Notes: generated by a model from the letters alone, not told the origin. Shown: positions 14,970 to 22,820, counted from the stretch's first letter. The stretch is DNA of 64,000 nt from Patulibacter americanus DSM 16676 (GCF_000420025.1 NZ_ATUD01000003.1:124001-188000); one strand, 5' to 3'. Translations and numbers: made by a program.

Positions 14970-16082
14970 GTGCACCGGACGTCGATCGCCACGCCTTCGA
15001 CACCGACCCTCGCGGACGACGCCGCGCCTGCCCCGGCGGGCCGGCCCGTGGCGGCGCCGGCCGGTCCGGGCCAGCGCGACCTCGTGGTCGTCGGCGCCTC
15101 GGCAGGCGGGGTCGAGGCCCTGAAGACCTTCGTCGCCGGGCTGCCGCCCGAGCTGCCGGCCGCCGTCCTCGTGGTCCTGCACGTCCCCGCGACCGGCCGG
15201 AGCGTGCTGGCCGACATCCTCGACCGTGCCGGCCCGTTGCCCGCGGCCGCCGCGACGGACGGCGCGCCCCTGCGTCGCGGGGAGATCCTGGTCGCGCCGT
15301 CCGACGCCCACCTCCTCGTCCACGACGGGCACGTGCGCCTGAGCCGCGGCCCGCGCGAGAACGGGCACCGGCCGGCCATCGACCCGCTGTTCCGCTCGGC
15401 GGCCCGGGCCCACGGCGGGCGCACGATCGGCGTCGTCCTGTCGGGCCTGCTCGACGACGGGGCCGCCGGCCTGCGGTTCGTGCACGACGAGGGCGGGGCG
15501 ACCGTGGTGCAGGACCCGGAGGACGCGCTCCACCCCGGCATGCCGAGCGCCGCGCTTGCCGCGGGACCCGTCGACCGCACTGTCCCGGCCGCCGCCCTGG
15601 CCGACGCGGTCTGCGCCCTGCTCGACGAGCCGCTGGAGAGGCTCCGGGGCGACGTCGCGCACGGGGCGGCCGGCGCGCCGGACGCCGTCGAACGCGACCC
15701 CGTCGAGGACGACCTCACGCGGGGCGAGCTGTCCGGCCTGACGTGCCCCGACTGCGGCGGAGCGATCTGGGAGACGGGCGACGACCCGGCGCGGTACGTC
15801 TGCCACGTGGGCCACGCGTTCTCGCGCGACAGCATGCTGCAGGAGCAGGGCCGGGCGCTCGAGATCACGCTGTGGTCCGCCCTGCGGGCGCTGGAGGAGC
15901 GCGCCGACCTGCTGCGGCGCGTCGCACGGCGCACCGGCGGCAGCGCCGGATCGCGGCTGGAGGAGCGTGCGGCCGAGGCCGACGACCACGCCCGCGCGCT
16001 GCGCCGCACGCTCCTGCGCGCCGGCGCGATGCCCGCCGACGGGGTCGGCGGGCGCGACCTGCGGACGGCGGACGGCGCGTGA
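14970..16082 (+). CDS. CheB-type protein-glutamate methylesterase with C-terminal zinc ribbon
   Basis: A 370-residue esterase without a receiver domain. The catalytic triad of CheB is visible: Ser-44 in VVGASAGGVEAL, His-71 in VVLHVP, Asp-163 in SGLLDDGAAGL. After the esterase domain come CPDCGG and YVCHVGHAF, a four-cysteine/histidine zinc ribbon, and then a helical tail. This architecture is common for orphan CheB-like proteins that pair with CheR-PAS proteins rather than with flagellar chemotaxis. GTG 14970 has AGGGTG upstream; GTG 14961 is an alternative. Its stop overlaps the CheR gene start (GTGA). Confidence 0.8.
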   Translation: MHRTSIATPSTPTLADDAAPAPAGRPVAAPAGPGQRDLVVVGASAGGVEALKTFVAGLPPELPAAVLVVLHVPATGRSVLADILDRAGPLPAAAATDGAPLRRGEILVAPSDAHLLVHDGHVRLSRGPRENGHRPAIDPLFRSAARAHGGRTIGVVLSGLLDDGAAGLRFVHDEGGATVVQDPEDALHPGMPSAALAAGPVDRTVPAAALADAVCALLDEPLERLRGDVAHGAAGAPDAVERDPVEDDLTRGELSGLTCPDCGGAIWETGDDPARYVCHVGHAFSRDSMLQEQGRALEITLWSALRALEERADLLRRVARRTGGSAGSRLEERAAEADDHARALRRTLLRAGAMPADGVGGRDLRTADGA

Positions 16083-17968
16083 GCCCCCGCGACGACGGCG
16101 CACGGGACGACGGTCTCGAGGGCCTCCTCACGTTCCTGCACGAGCACCGCGGCTTCGACTTCACGGGCTACAAGCGTCCGACGCTGCAGCGGCGGATCCA
16201 GAAGCGCATGGCCGCGGTCGACGTCGACGACTACGCGGCCTACCAGGACCGGCTGGAGGTCGACCCGCGCGAGTTCACCCAGCTCTTCAACACGATCCTG
16301 ATCAACGTCACGGGGTTCTTCCGCGACCCCGATGCGTGGGCCCACCTGCGGGACGACATCCTCCCCGGCGTGCTCGCCGCGGTCCCGGACGGGCGCCCGC
16401 TGCGCGTGTGGTGCGCCGGCTGCGCCTCGGGCGAGGAGGCCTACACCGTCGTGATGGTGCTGGCCGAGGCGCTGGGCGAGGAGACGTTCCGCCGGCGGGT
16501 CAAGGTCTACGCGACCGACATCGACGAGGAGGCGCTGCACGCCGCCCGGCAGGCGGTCTACCGCGACGACCAGGTCGAGGCGGTCCCCGAGGAGCTGCGG
16601 GAGCGGTACTTCGAGCGCGGGCCCGCCGGTTGGGCGTTCCGCCCCGACCTGCGCCGCCACGTGATCTTCGGGCGCAACGACCTCGTGCAGGACGCGCCGA
16701 TCTCGCGCGTCGACCTGCTCGTCTCGCGCAACGTCCTCATGTACTTCACGGCCGAGACGCAGGCGCGGATCCTCGAGCGCTTCAACTTCGCGCTCGCGCC
16801 CGACGGCGTGCTGTTCCTCGGCAAGTCGGAGATGCTCATCACGCACGCCGACCTCTTCCTCTCCGAGGACCTGAAGCGCCGAGTGTTCCGCAAGGTGCCG
16901 CGGCACGGCGTCCGGGATCGCCTCGCACAGGGCTCCCTGACGGGCGGTCCGGCGGGCACGCCGCTGCGGCCCGACCTGCGCACGGACGCCGCCGCGCTCT
17001 CCCCGGTCCCCCAGATCGTGGTGGACCGCACGGGCTTCGTCGTCGCCATCAACGCGGGGGCCCGCGGCACCTTCGGCCTGGCGCCGGCCGACGTCGGTCG
17101 ACTCTTCCAGGACCTCGAGATCTCGTACCGCCTGGGCGACGTCCGCTCCGCCATCGAGCGTGCGTACGAGACCGCGACGCCCGTGGAGCTGCGGGCCGAG
17201 CCGTGGCCTCCGCTGACGCAGGACCGCACCTTCGACATCCTCGTCACGCCCGTACCGGACGACCGCGGGACGCCCGTCGGCGCGGCGATCACGTTGTCCG
17301 ACGTCACCGCGGTCGTGCGCCTGGAGGAGGACTACGGGCGCGCTCGCCGTGAGCTCGAGACCGCCTACGAGGAGCTGCAGTCGACCGTCGAGGAGCTCGA
17401 GACGACGAACGAGGAGCTCCAGTCGACGAACGAGGAGCTCGAGACGACGAACGAGGAGCTCCAGTCGACGAACGAGGAGCTCGAGACGATGAACGAGGAG
17501 CTCCACTCGACCAACGACGAGCTCGAGGCGATGAACGAGGAGCAGAACTCGCGCGCCCGCGAGCTCGGCACGGTCAACGTGTTCCTCGAGGGCATCCTGC
17601 GCAGCCTCGGCGTCGGCATCGTCGTCGTCGACCGCGACGGGCGGGTCGAGATCTGGAACGCCTGGAGCGAGGAGCTGTGGGGGCTGCGGCCGGCGGAGGT
17701 CGCGGGCCGGCCCTTCGTCTCCCTCGACTTCGGCCTGCCCGTGGACCGGATCGTCGAGCCGCTGCGGCGCGCGATCACCGACGAGGACGGCGACGGGACG
17801 AACACCGTGGTCGAGGCCGTGGACCGCCGCGGGCGGTCCTTCACCTGCGTCGTCCGAACGCTGCCGCTGCGGACCGCCAGCCACGGCCTGCGCGGCGCCA
17901 TCATCCTGATGGCCGAGCAGCAGGGCGCCGGCGAGCTGCCCTTCGTGGGTGACGCGCAGGCGGTCTGA
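16079..17968 (+). CDS. CheR-type methyltransferase fused to PAS domains and a heptad-repeat coiled coil
   Basis: A 629-residue soluble sensor. Residues ~10-270 are a CheR domain (KRPTLQRRIQKRM, LFNTILINVTGFFRDP, the SAM-binding VWCAGCASGEEAYT, and the late NVLMYF motif). A PAS-like domain follows at about 305-415. Then comes a perfect-looking heptad coiled coil with repeated EELQSTN/EELETTN units, and a C-terminal PAS domain from about 495 to the end. It probably senses a small ligand and signals by methylation with the coupled CheB-like esterase. No CheA, CheW or receptor gene is nearby. The coiled coil is encoded by 42-base tandem repeats. Confidence 0.85.
   Translation: MSPRDDGARDDGLEGLLTFLHEHRGFDFTGYKRPTLQRRIQKRMAAVDVDDYAAYQDRLEVDPREFTQLFNTILINVTGFFRDPDAWAHLRDDILPGVLAAVPDGRPLRVWCAGCASGEEAYTVVMVLAEALGEETFRRRVKVYATDIDEEALHAARQAVYRDDQVEAVPEELRERYFERGPAGWAFRPDLRRHVIFGRNDLVQDAPISRVDLLVSRNVLMYFTAETQARILERFNFALAPDGVLFLGKSEMLITHADLFLSEDLKRRVFRKVPRHGVRDRLAQGSLTGGPAGTPLRPDLRTDAAALSPVPQIVVDRTGFVVAINAGARGTFGLAPADVGRLFQDLEISYRLGDVRSAIERAYETATPVELRAEPWPPLTQDRTFDILVTPVPDDRGTPVGAAITLSDVTAVVRLEEDYGRARRELETAYEELQSTVEELETTNEELQSTNEELETTNEELQSTNEELETMNEELHSTNDELEAMNEEQNSRARELGTVNVFLEGILRSLGVGIVVVDRDGRVEIWNAWSEELWGLRPAEVAGRPFVSLDFGLPVDRIVEPLRRAITDEDGDGTNTVVEAVDRRGRSFTCVVRTLPLRTASHGLRGAIILMAEQQGAGELPFVGDAQAV
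17390..17515 (+). repeat. 42-base tandem repeat inside the CheR-PAS gene
   Basis: Units at 17390-17431 and 17432-17473 are identical, and a third at 17474-17515 differs at about three bases. Each unit encodes two heptads, EELETTN and EELQSTN. Synonymous positions are also identical, so the first two copies are a recent duplication or are kept alike by gene conversion. Confidence 0.9.
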
Positions 17969-18052
17969 CCGCGTCGGACCGCGCCACCCGCGGCGCGGGC
18001 GGGGCGGAGATCCTGGACCGTGCGGACCCGCCGGGCTGGCCGGGGCGCCGGG

Positions 18053-18289
18053 TCAGTCGGCGGGACGGGCGGCGATGCGCCGGTCCTCGCGGGTGCTCGG
18101 CGCGCTGAAGCGGACGAGCTTGTGCGAGCCGTCGCAGAACGGGCGGATCCGCGAGCGCCCGCAGCGGCAGAGCGCGACGACCTCGCGGCCCGGGTCGATC
18201 TCGCCGCCGTCCTGGTCCTCGAGCCGGAACGGCCCCCGGACGACGAGCGGGCCGTCGCGGTAGGCGGTGATGCGGGTCTCGTCGCTCAC
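18053..18289 (-). CDS. CDGSH iron-sulfur domain protein
   Basis: A 78-residue protein whose ALCRCGRSRIRPFCDGSHK segment is the CDGSH motif: three Cys and one His that hold a labile 2Fe-2S cluster. The upstream half (ITAYRDGPLVVRGPFRLEDQDG) is the usual single-stranded N-terminal part of bacterial CDGSH proteins. GTG 18289 overlaps the stop of the upstream diiron-oxidase-like gene as GTGA, so both are made together. Cluster transfer or redox relay for the partner enzyme is plausible but not shown. Confidence 0.9.
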   Translation of the reverse strand: MSDETRITAYRDGPLVVRGPFRLEDQDGGEIDPGREVVALCRCGRSRIRPFCDGSHKLVRFSAPSTREDRRIAARPAD

Positions 18290-19317
18290 GCGGCCACCGG
18301 CGTCCGCTCGAGGGGGTGCAGCAGCGACGAGCGCCCGGCCTCGAAGGCGGCCAGCACCTCGCCGGTCCACGCGCCCTCGAGCTCCGCCAGGCAGCGGGCG
18401 CCGAAGAGCACGTCGCCGGCCAGCGACGGGTCCTGGCGGATGAGCCCGCCCGCCATGTCGACGGTCGCGAGGTTCTCGTGCACCGCGTCGGCCTCGACGT
18501 GCTCGTCGAAGAACGCGACCGCGGCCTCGTCGTCGCGCCCCAGTCGCCGCAGGCCCGCGGCGTAGCGGCCGTTCGGGATCGACGACGTCGACTCGAAGAG
18601 CGCGAGGTGTCCGATGATCGCGCCGCGCCAGCGGCGGTGCAGGCCGAAGAACGACATCAGGTTGACCGTCGACAGGGCCCGCGCGGGGATCCGGTCGAGG
18701 TACGCGCCGTAGTCGCTGTCGAGGCCGAGGGCCTCCATCGTGTCGGCGAAGAGGCGGGCGTGCATCCGCTCCGGGCGACCGCCCCCGTACTCGTCGGCCT
18801 GGATCTCGACGAGCGCGGCCTTCGGCGCGCCGTACAGGCGGGGCATCGCCCAGGAGTGCGGGTCGGCCTCCTTCAGCTGGTAGGCCGAGCGCTGGACGAG
18901 CACCTCGCGGTACTGGTCGATCGTCGCGCTGCGCTGCAGGTACTGGGAGAGCCCCGGGGCGTCCTCCGCCGCGATCTCGCGGATCGCCAGGTCTACGTCC
19001 TCGGCGCTCGGCGCCGGCCCGACGTCGGGCACCAGGGCGCGCAGGCCCGCCTCGAAGACCGCCTCCATGCGGCCGCGCAGCGCGAGGAGGGCGGGCGACC
19101 ACTCCCAGGCGGCGTCGACCCCGTCGAGGCCGCGGTAGTGGAGCTCGTAGGCGCAGTAGAGCGCGAGCTGCAGGTCCTCGTCGGCGAACGGGTCGGCGGG
19201 GGACGGGACCGCGACGTCGCGGAGCGCCTCCGCGTCGTCGAGTCCGGGGGCCGGGCCGGAGAGTGCGGCCAGCAGCGCGGCGCTCAGCGGACCACGGGAA
19301 ACGGGAAGCACGGGCAC
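18286..19317 (-). CDS. Iron-containing redox enzyme family protein (heme-oxygenase-like diiron oxidase fold)
   Basis: A 343-residue helical protein. Conserved acidic/histidine segments ELHYRGLDG, ADEYGGGRPERMHARLFADTMEALGLD, GHLALFESTS and FFDEHVEADAVHE carry the Glu/His residues expected for a diiron centre in heme-oxygenase-like diiron oxidases. The substrate is unknown. The start is GTG 19317 (GTG 19311 possible), with a GGGTAT box 10 bases upstream. Its product is translationally coupled to the CDGSH protein, which could feed electrons or clusters to it. Confidence 0.75.
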   Translation of the reverse strand: MPVLPVSRGPLSAALLAALSGPAPGLDDAEALRDVAVPSPADPFADEDLQLALYCAYELHYRGLDGVDAAWEWSPALLALRGRMEAVFEAGLRALVPDVGPAPSAEDVDLAIREIAAEDAPGLSQYLQRSATIDQYREVLVQRSAYQLKEADPHSWAMPRLYGAPKAALVEIQADEYGGGRPERMHARLFADTMEALGLDSDYGAYLDRIPARALSTVNLMSFFGLHRRWRGAIIGHLALFESTSSIPNGRYAAGLRRLGRDDEAAVAFFDEHVEADAVHENLATVDMAGGLIRQDPSLAGDVLFGARCLAELEGAWTGEVLAAFEAGRSSLLHPLERTPVAA

Positions 19318-19327
19318 GGCAGCGCAG

Positions 19328-19353
19328 ATACCCGCGGCCGCCGCGACGCAATC
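19328..19353 (-). promoter_or_regulatory. SigB/F-like promoter of the diiron-oxidase/CDGSH operon
   Basis: On the minus strand GATT (19353-19350), 16 bases, then GGGTAT (19333-19328). The -35 differs from GTTT at one base. The -10 box ends 10 bases before GTG 19317, so the message would be nearly leaderless. Confidence 0.45.
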
Positions 19354-19366
19354 TCCGCCGGCCTCG

Positions 19367-20512
19367 TCAGTGAGGGGACCCGAAGCGGTCGGCGAGCCAC
19401 CGCGTGGCGGCGTGGGCGTCGCCGTCGGCGGCCGCCCGCTGACGGGCCGCGCCACCGCCGTCGCGGAGCAGCGCGCGGACCGACGCGAAGGCCGCGGCAT
19501 CGCCGAGCCGGGCCGCCGTCGGGGCCAGGAGATCGAGCAGCTCCTCCCAGCGCTCGCGGGCGGGGCGCACCTCGCCCGTCTCAACGTCGGCGAGCTCCGC
19601 GTCCAGGCCGTCCCGGGCCGCGAGCCAGCGGTTCTCTACGATCCGCCAGGTGTTCGCGACCGGCAGGTCGTCCCCCGCGTCGTGGCGCTCGGCGAGCCAG
19701 TGCACCAGCGCCCGCACGACCGCGGCGACCCCGCGGGTGTCCTCCACGGTGGCCTGGGCGTCGCAGACCCGCACCTCGATCGTGCCGTGGACGGGGTGCA
19801 GACGCAGCTCCCACCACCAGCGGTGCGGTCCGGGGACCCGTCCGGCGCGGGCGCCCCACTCGAGGTCGGCGGCGAAGGCGTCGAGGGATCCCAGCGCGGG
19901 GGGCACGCCCTGCCGGGGAAGCAGGCCGCTCAGCGTGGGCCGCACGGACGCGAGGCCGCTGTCCCGGCCGGCCTGGAACGGGGCGTTGGCGGCGAGGGCC
20001 GCGAGCTCGGGCAGGTAGGAGCGGAGGGCGTCGTGGACGGCGACGACGCGGTCGGCGCCGCGCACGCACACGTGCACGTGGAGTCCGAAGACGAGCTGCC
20101 GACGGGCGATCGCCCCGAACTCCCGCTCCATCTCCTCGTAGCGCTCGCCGCTGTTGAGGACGCCCTCGAGGGCGGCGAAGGGGTGGCCGCCGGCGCCGGC
20201 CAGCAGGCCGATGTCGCCCGCGCGGCGGGCGAGGGAGGAGCGGGCGTCACGGAGCTCCTCGACCGCGTCGTCGATGCGGCCGGCCGGAGGGAGCACGATC
20301 TCGACCTGGGACGCCGGGAGCTCGAGGTGCAGGCGCTCGTCGGGGTCGGGACCGCCGACGACGTCGGCCACGCGCGGCAGCAGGTCGAGGGTCTCGGGGT
20401 GGAGCAGCATGAGCTCCTCCTCGATCCCCACGAGGGCCTCGCCGGGCCGGGAGAAGCACGCGCGGAGCTCCTCCGCCAAGGCGGCGTGTCCGGGGCGTGT
20501 GGCGATCGACAC
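19367..20512 (-). CDS. YbdK-like carboxylate-amine ligase (glutamate-cysteine ligase GCS2 family)
   Basis: A protein of about 381 residues with the GCS2/YbdK signatures VGIEEELMLLHPETLDLLP, LELPASQVEIVLPP, LLAGAGGHPFA, FGLHVHVCV and TIEVRVCDAQATVED. Family members join glutamate to an amine or have weak gamma-glutamylcysteine synthetase activity; the exact product here is unknown. I prefer GTG 20512 because a GGGTAC box ends 9 bases before it; ATG 20533 would start inside the divergent gene's start codon. It is divergent from the methyltransferase gene. Confidence 0.8.
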   Translation of the reverse strand: MSIATRPGHAALAEELRACFSRPGEALVGIEEELMLLHPETLDLLPRVADVVGGPDPDERLHLELPASQVEIVLPPAGRIDDAVEELRDARSSLARRAGDIGLLAGAGGHPFAALEGVLNSGERYEEMEREFGAIARRQLVFGLHVHVCVRGADRVVAVHDALRSYLPELAALAANAPFQAGRDSGLASVRPTLSGLLPRQGVPPALGSLDAFAADLEWGARAGRVPGPHRWWWELRLHPVHGTIEVRVCDAQATVEDTRGVAAVVRALVHWLAERHDAGDDLPVANTWRIVENRWLAARDGLDAELADVETGEVRPARERWEELLDLLAPTAARLGDAAAFASVRALLRDGGGAARQRAAADGDAHAATRWLADRFGSPH

Positions 20513-20527
20513 GCCGGGTACGTACCC
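20497..20527. promoter_or_regulatory. Bidirectional SigB/F-like promoter with 12-base palindrome GGGTACGTACCC
   Basis: The palindrome at 20516-20527 supplies a GGGTAC box on each strand. On the plus strand GTGT (20497-20500) lies 15 bases upstream and ATG 20532 10 bases downstream. On the minus strand GTG 20512 lies 9 bases downstream; its -35 is unclear. Confidence 0.5.
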
Positions 20528-20531
20528 CGCC

Positions 20532-21230
20532 ATGAGGATCCTCACCCTCCCCGGCGTCTTCCGTCCCCGCTCGGACTCCTGGCTGCTCGCGCAGCGCCTG
20601 CGGGAGGAGGTCGGGCCGGGTCGGCGCGTGCTCGACCTGTGCACGGGCAGCGGCGTCGTGGCGCTGAGCGGCGCGAAGGCCGGTGCCGACGTCACGGCGG
20701 TCGACGTCTCCCGGCGCGCGGCGCTGACGGTGCGCATGAACGCGCGGCTCAACGGCGTGCGGGTCGACGCCCGCCACGGCGACCTCTTCGGGGCCGTGTC
20801 GGGGCGCTTCGACGTGATCACCGCCAACCCGCCCTACCTGCCCGCCGACGAGGACGACGTGCCGCGCTCCGGGCCGACCCGCGCGTGGGACGCCGGCCTG
20901 GACGGCCGCGCGGTGCTCGACCGGATCTGCGCCGAGGTGCCGGCGCACCTCACCCCCGGCGGCTCCGTCCTGCTCATCCACTCGGACGTGTGCGGCATCG
21001 ACGAGACGCGCGAGCAGCTCGCCGCGGGCGGGCTGCAGACCGAGGTCGTGCTGCGGCAGATCGGCGAGTACGGCCCCCTGATGCGGGAGCGGATGGAGCG
21101 CCTGAAGGAGCGCGGCGCCCTGCCGGCCGACGCGGCCGACGTCGAGGAGATGGTGATCATCCGCGGGCGGCGGCCCGTCGAGGCGTCCCCGCTTGCCGCG
21201 CGCCGCGAGGGGGTACACACGGCCGCATGA
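20532..21230 (+). CDS. HemK/PrmC-like SAM-dependent methyltransferase
   Basis: A 232-residue methyltransferase. SAM-binding motif I is VLDLCTGSGVVAL, followed by AVDVSRRAALTVRMNARL, and the catalytic NPPYLPADEDD motif (N-P-P-Y) marks enzymes that methylate glutamine or other planar amides, as in release-factor methyltransferases. It is shorter than PrmC because the N-terminal substrate domain is missing, so the substrate is uncertain. The start MRILTLPGVFRPRSDSWLLA fits this subfamily well and fixes ATG 20532. The stop overlaps the next ATG (ATGA). Confidence 0.8.
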   Translation: MRILTLPGVFRPRSDSWLLAQRLREEVGPGRRVLDLCTGSGVVALSGAKAGADVTAVDVSRRAALTVRMNARLNGVRVDARHGDLFGAVSGRFDVITANPPYLPADEDDVPRSGPTRAWDAGLDGRAVLDRICAEVPAHLTPGGSVLLIHSDVCGIDETREQLAAGGLQTEVVLRQIGEYGPLMRERMERLKERGALPADAADVEEMVIIRGRRPVEASPLAARREGVHTAA

Positions 21231-21499
21231 GCACGGATCACGCCTACTGCCCCCACTGCAAGCAGCTGCTGCTTGCGGACGCACCACACCCGTACCCGGC
21301 CCGTCCCGTGCGCTGCTCAGGCTGCCGGCTGCTCGTCGGTCCCGGACGCTCTCGCGGGGAGCACGGGGTTCGACGCCAGGCGCCCACGCCCGCCGCGACC
21401 GGCCGCGTCGACGTCGTCCTCGACGTCCTCCAGGACCTGCGCCAGACGTCCGCCAGCGGGGACCTGCCCGGCGCGGCCGCCGCGCCGCAGGGCATCTGA
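21227..21499 (+). CDS. Small zinc-ribbon-like protein (90 aa)
   Basis: Two CxxC knuckles, CPHCKQ and CSGC, lie within the first 35 residues and should bind one zinc. The rest is short and helical (VDVVLDVLQDLRQT). I do not recognise the family. ATG 21227 overlaps the methyltransferase stop, so it is probably co-translated with it. Confidence 0.6.
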   Translation: MSTDHAYCPHCKQLLLADAPHPYPARPVRCSGCRLLVGPGRSRGEHGVRRQAPTPAATGRVDVVLDVLQDLRQTSASGDLPGAAAAPQGI

Positions 21500-21573
21500 G
21501 GGGCGCCACCGTCCGCCCGCACCGGTTGACGGAGCGGACCGGGCGTCCGGGTCCCGGCGCCGCCGGCCGGCGG

Positions 21574-21598
21574 GTTCGCCGCCTCGGCGCTCGGGTAG
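21574..21598 (+). promoter_or_regulatory. SigB/F-like promoter of the flavodoxin-like gene, GTTC-N15-GGGTAG
   Basis: GTTC (21574-21577) and GGGTAG (21593-21598) are 15 bases apart, and ATG 21608 follows the -10 box after only 9 bases. This is the same geometry as at the neighbouring units. Confidence 0.5.
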
Positions 21599-21607
21599 CG
21601 GTTCCCC

Positions 21608-22222
21608 ATGCGTGCCCTCTGCCTGAACTGCACCCTCAAGCTGTCGCCCGAGCCGTCGAACACGGCGGACCTCGCGGGTCACGTCCTCGCCGACCTGCGT
21701 CAGCGGGGGTTCGAGACGGAGATCGTCCGGGTGACGGACCACCGGATCGACCCGGGGGTCGTCTCCGAGGCCGTCACGGACGGCGACGAGTGGCCCGCGC
21801 TGCGCGAGAAGGTCGTCGCGGCCGACGTCCTCATCATCGCCACGCCGACGTGGATCGGCCAGCCGTCGAGCGTGTCCAAGCGGGTCCTCGAGCGGATGGA
21901 CGCGTTCCTCTCCGAGACGCAGGACGACGGGAAGACCCCGATCGCCTACGGCAAGGTCGCCGGCGTGATCACGACGGGCAACGAGGACGGCGCCCACCAC
22001 GTCATCGGCGAGATCAACGCGGCCCTGAACGACCTGGGCTACACGCTGCCGGCCCAGAACTGGACGTACTGGAACAAGGGCCCGGGCCCCGGCTCCGAGG
22101 AGTGGGACTCCACGGACGAGAAGGAGTGGACGCTCGCGACCGGGCAGGCGATGGCGTCGAACCTGGCCGCCGTCGCGACCGCGCTGAAGGCGCACCCGAT
22201 CCCGGCGCCGCCCGGCTCCTGA
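21608..22222 (+). CDS. Flavodoxin-fold / NADPH-dependent FMN reductase family protein
   Basis: A 204-residue protein. The N-terminus RALCLNCTLKLSPEPSNT resembles the FMN-phosphate loop of the NADPH-dependent FMN reductase family, and ADVLIIATPTWIGQPSS is the second flavin-contact loop. The segment VAGVITTGNEDGAHH is also typical. It likely is a cytoplasmic flavin-dependent quinone or FMN reductase; oxidative-stress use is inferred from the neighbourhood and promoter. Confidence 0.8.
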   Translation: MRALCLNCTLKLSPEPSNTADLAGHVLADLRQRGFETEIVRVTDHRIDPGVVSEAVTDGDEWPALREKVVAADVLIIATPTWIGQPSSVSKRVLERMDAFLSETQDDGKTPIAYGKVAGVITTGNEDGAHHVIGEINAALNDLGYTLPAQNWTYWNKGPGPGSEEWDSTDEKEWTLATGQAMASNLAAVATALKAHPIPAPPGS

Positions 22223-22224
22223 GG

Positions 22225-22258
22225 GCGCCCCCGGAGCGGGGCGCGCGGGGCCGGCCCC
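22225..22258. terminator. Hairpin and palindrome after the flavodoxin-like gene
   Basis: GCGCCCC (22225-22231) pairs with GGGGCGC (22238-22244) around a 6-base loop just after the stop. The perfect palindrome GGGGCCGGCCCC (22247-22258) follows. A likely intrinsic terminator without a T tract. Confidence 0.5.
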
Positions 22259-22310
22259 GACCGGTATCGGACTGCCGCTCGGCCCGGACGGCGCAGGTGG
22301 CGGGGCGGGG

Positions 22311-22345
22311 CGATCGGATCCGTGTCCACGCGGTGCATCCGATCG
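22311..22345. repeat. 9-base inverted repeat upstream of MpsC copy C
   Basis: CGATCGGAT (22311-22319) and ATCCGATCG (22337-22345) are perfect inverted arms with a 17-base spacer, 77 bases before the GTG of the MpsC gene. This could be an operator or a weak terminator. No regulator is adjacent. Confidence 0.35.
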
Positions 22346-22421
22346 GACCCCCGCCACCGTAGTGCTCGGGACGCCGCCCCTCCCGGGCGCGGCCGCACGC
22401 CACGATCAGGACGCTCGAGCC

Positions 22422-22805
22422 GTGAACGCCACCCGCACCGACCAGCACACCGACAGCCCGCTGCAGGCCATCTCCAACAGCATGGCCCAGGTCTACAAGC
22501 ACCAGTTCGGGCGCGGGCCGACGAAGGTCAAGACGTACTTCGCCGGCCCCGACGCGATCGTCTGCATCCTCGAGGACACGCAGACCCCGTCGGAGAAGGC
22601 GCTCGTGCGGATGGGCGAGCACCAGCGGCTGCGCGACGTGCGGCTGTTCTTCCAGTACGCGACGGAGGACGAGCTGCGCCGCCCGATCGAGGAGGCCACG
22701 GGCCGCCGCGTGCGCGCGTTCATCAGCGGCATCGACGTGGTCGCGGACGCGTCGGCCGAGATGTTCCTGCTCGAGGCCGCCGACCCGCGGGACGCGGCCG
22801 CCTGA
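22422..22805 (+). CDS. MpsC/DUF2294 domain protein, copy C
   Basis: A 127-residue close paralogue of copy A, with SPLQAISNSMAQVYKHQFGRGP, KTYFAGPDAIVCILEDTQTPSEK and EEATGRRVRAFISGID. The GTG at 22422 (MNATRTDQHT) gives the same length as copy A. Unlike copies A and B it has no sigma gene next to it; it is followed 51 bases later by the YihY/BrkB membrane protein gene, which has a SigB-type promoter. Function unknown; a membrane-potential or ion-transport link is inferred only from the MpsC name-giver. Confidence 0.85.
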   Translation: MNATRTDQHTDSPLQAISNSMAQVYKHQFGRGPTKVKTYFAGPDAIVCILEDTQTPSEKALVRMGEHQRLRDVRLFFQYATEDELRRPIEEATGRRVRAFISGIDVVADASAEMFLLEAADPRDAAA

Positions 22806-22820
22806 GCCGCCCGTCCGCTC

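Noticed and set aside
15743-16078. Extending the CheR-PAS gene upstream to 15743
   Set aside because: The upstream part is antisense-like Arg-rich sequence over the end of the CheB-type gene. GTG 16079 gives a GTGA overlap and the CheR domain starts right after it.
21191-21216. GGGTAC box 10 bases before the zinc-ribbon gene, with GCTT 16 bases upstream
   Set aside because: It lies inside the end of the methyltransferase coding region and the two genes overlap by ATGA, so co-transcription explains expression. I did not count it in the promoter series.
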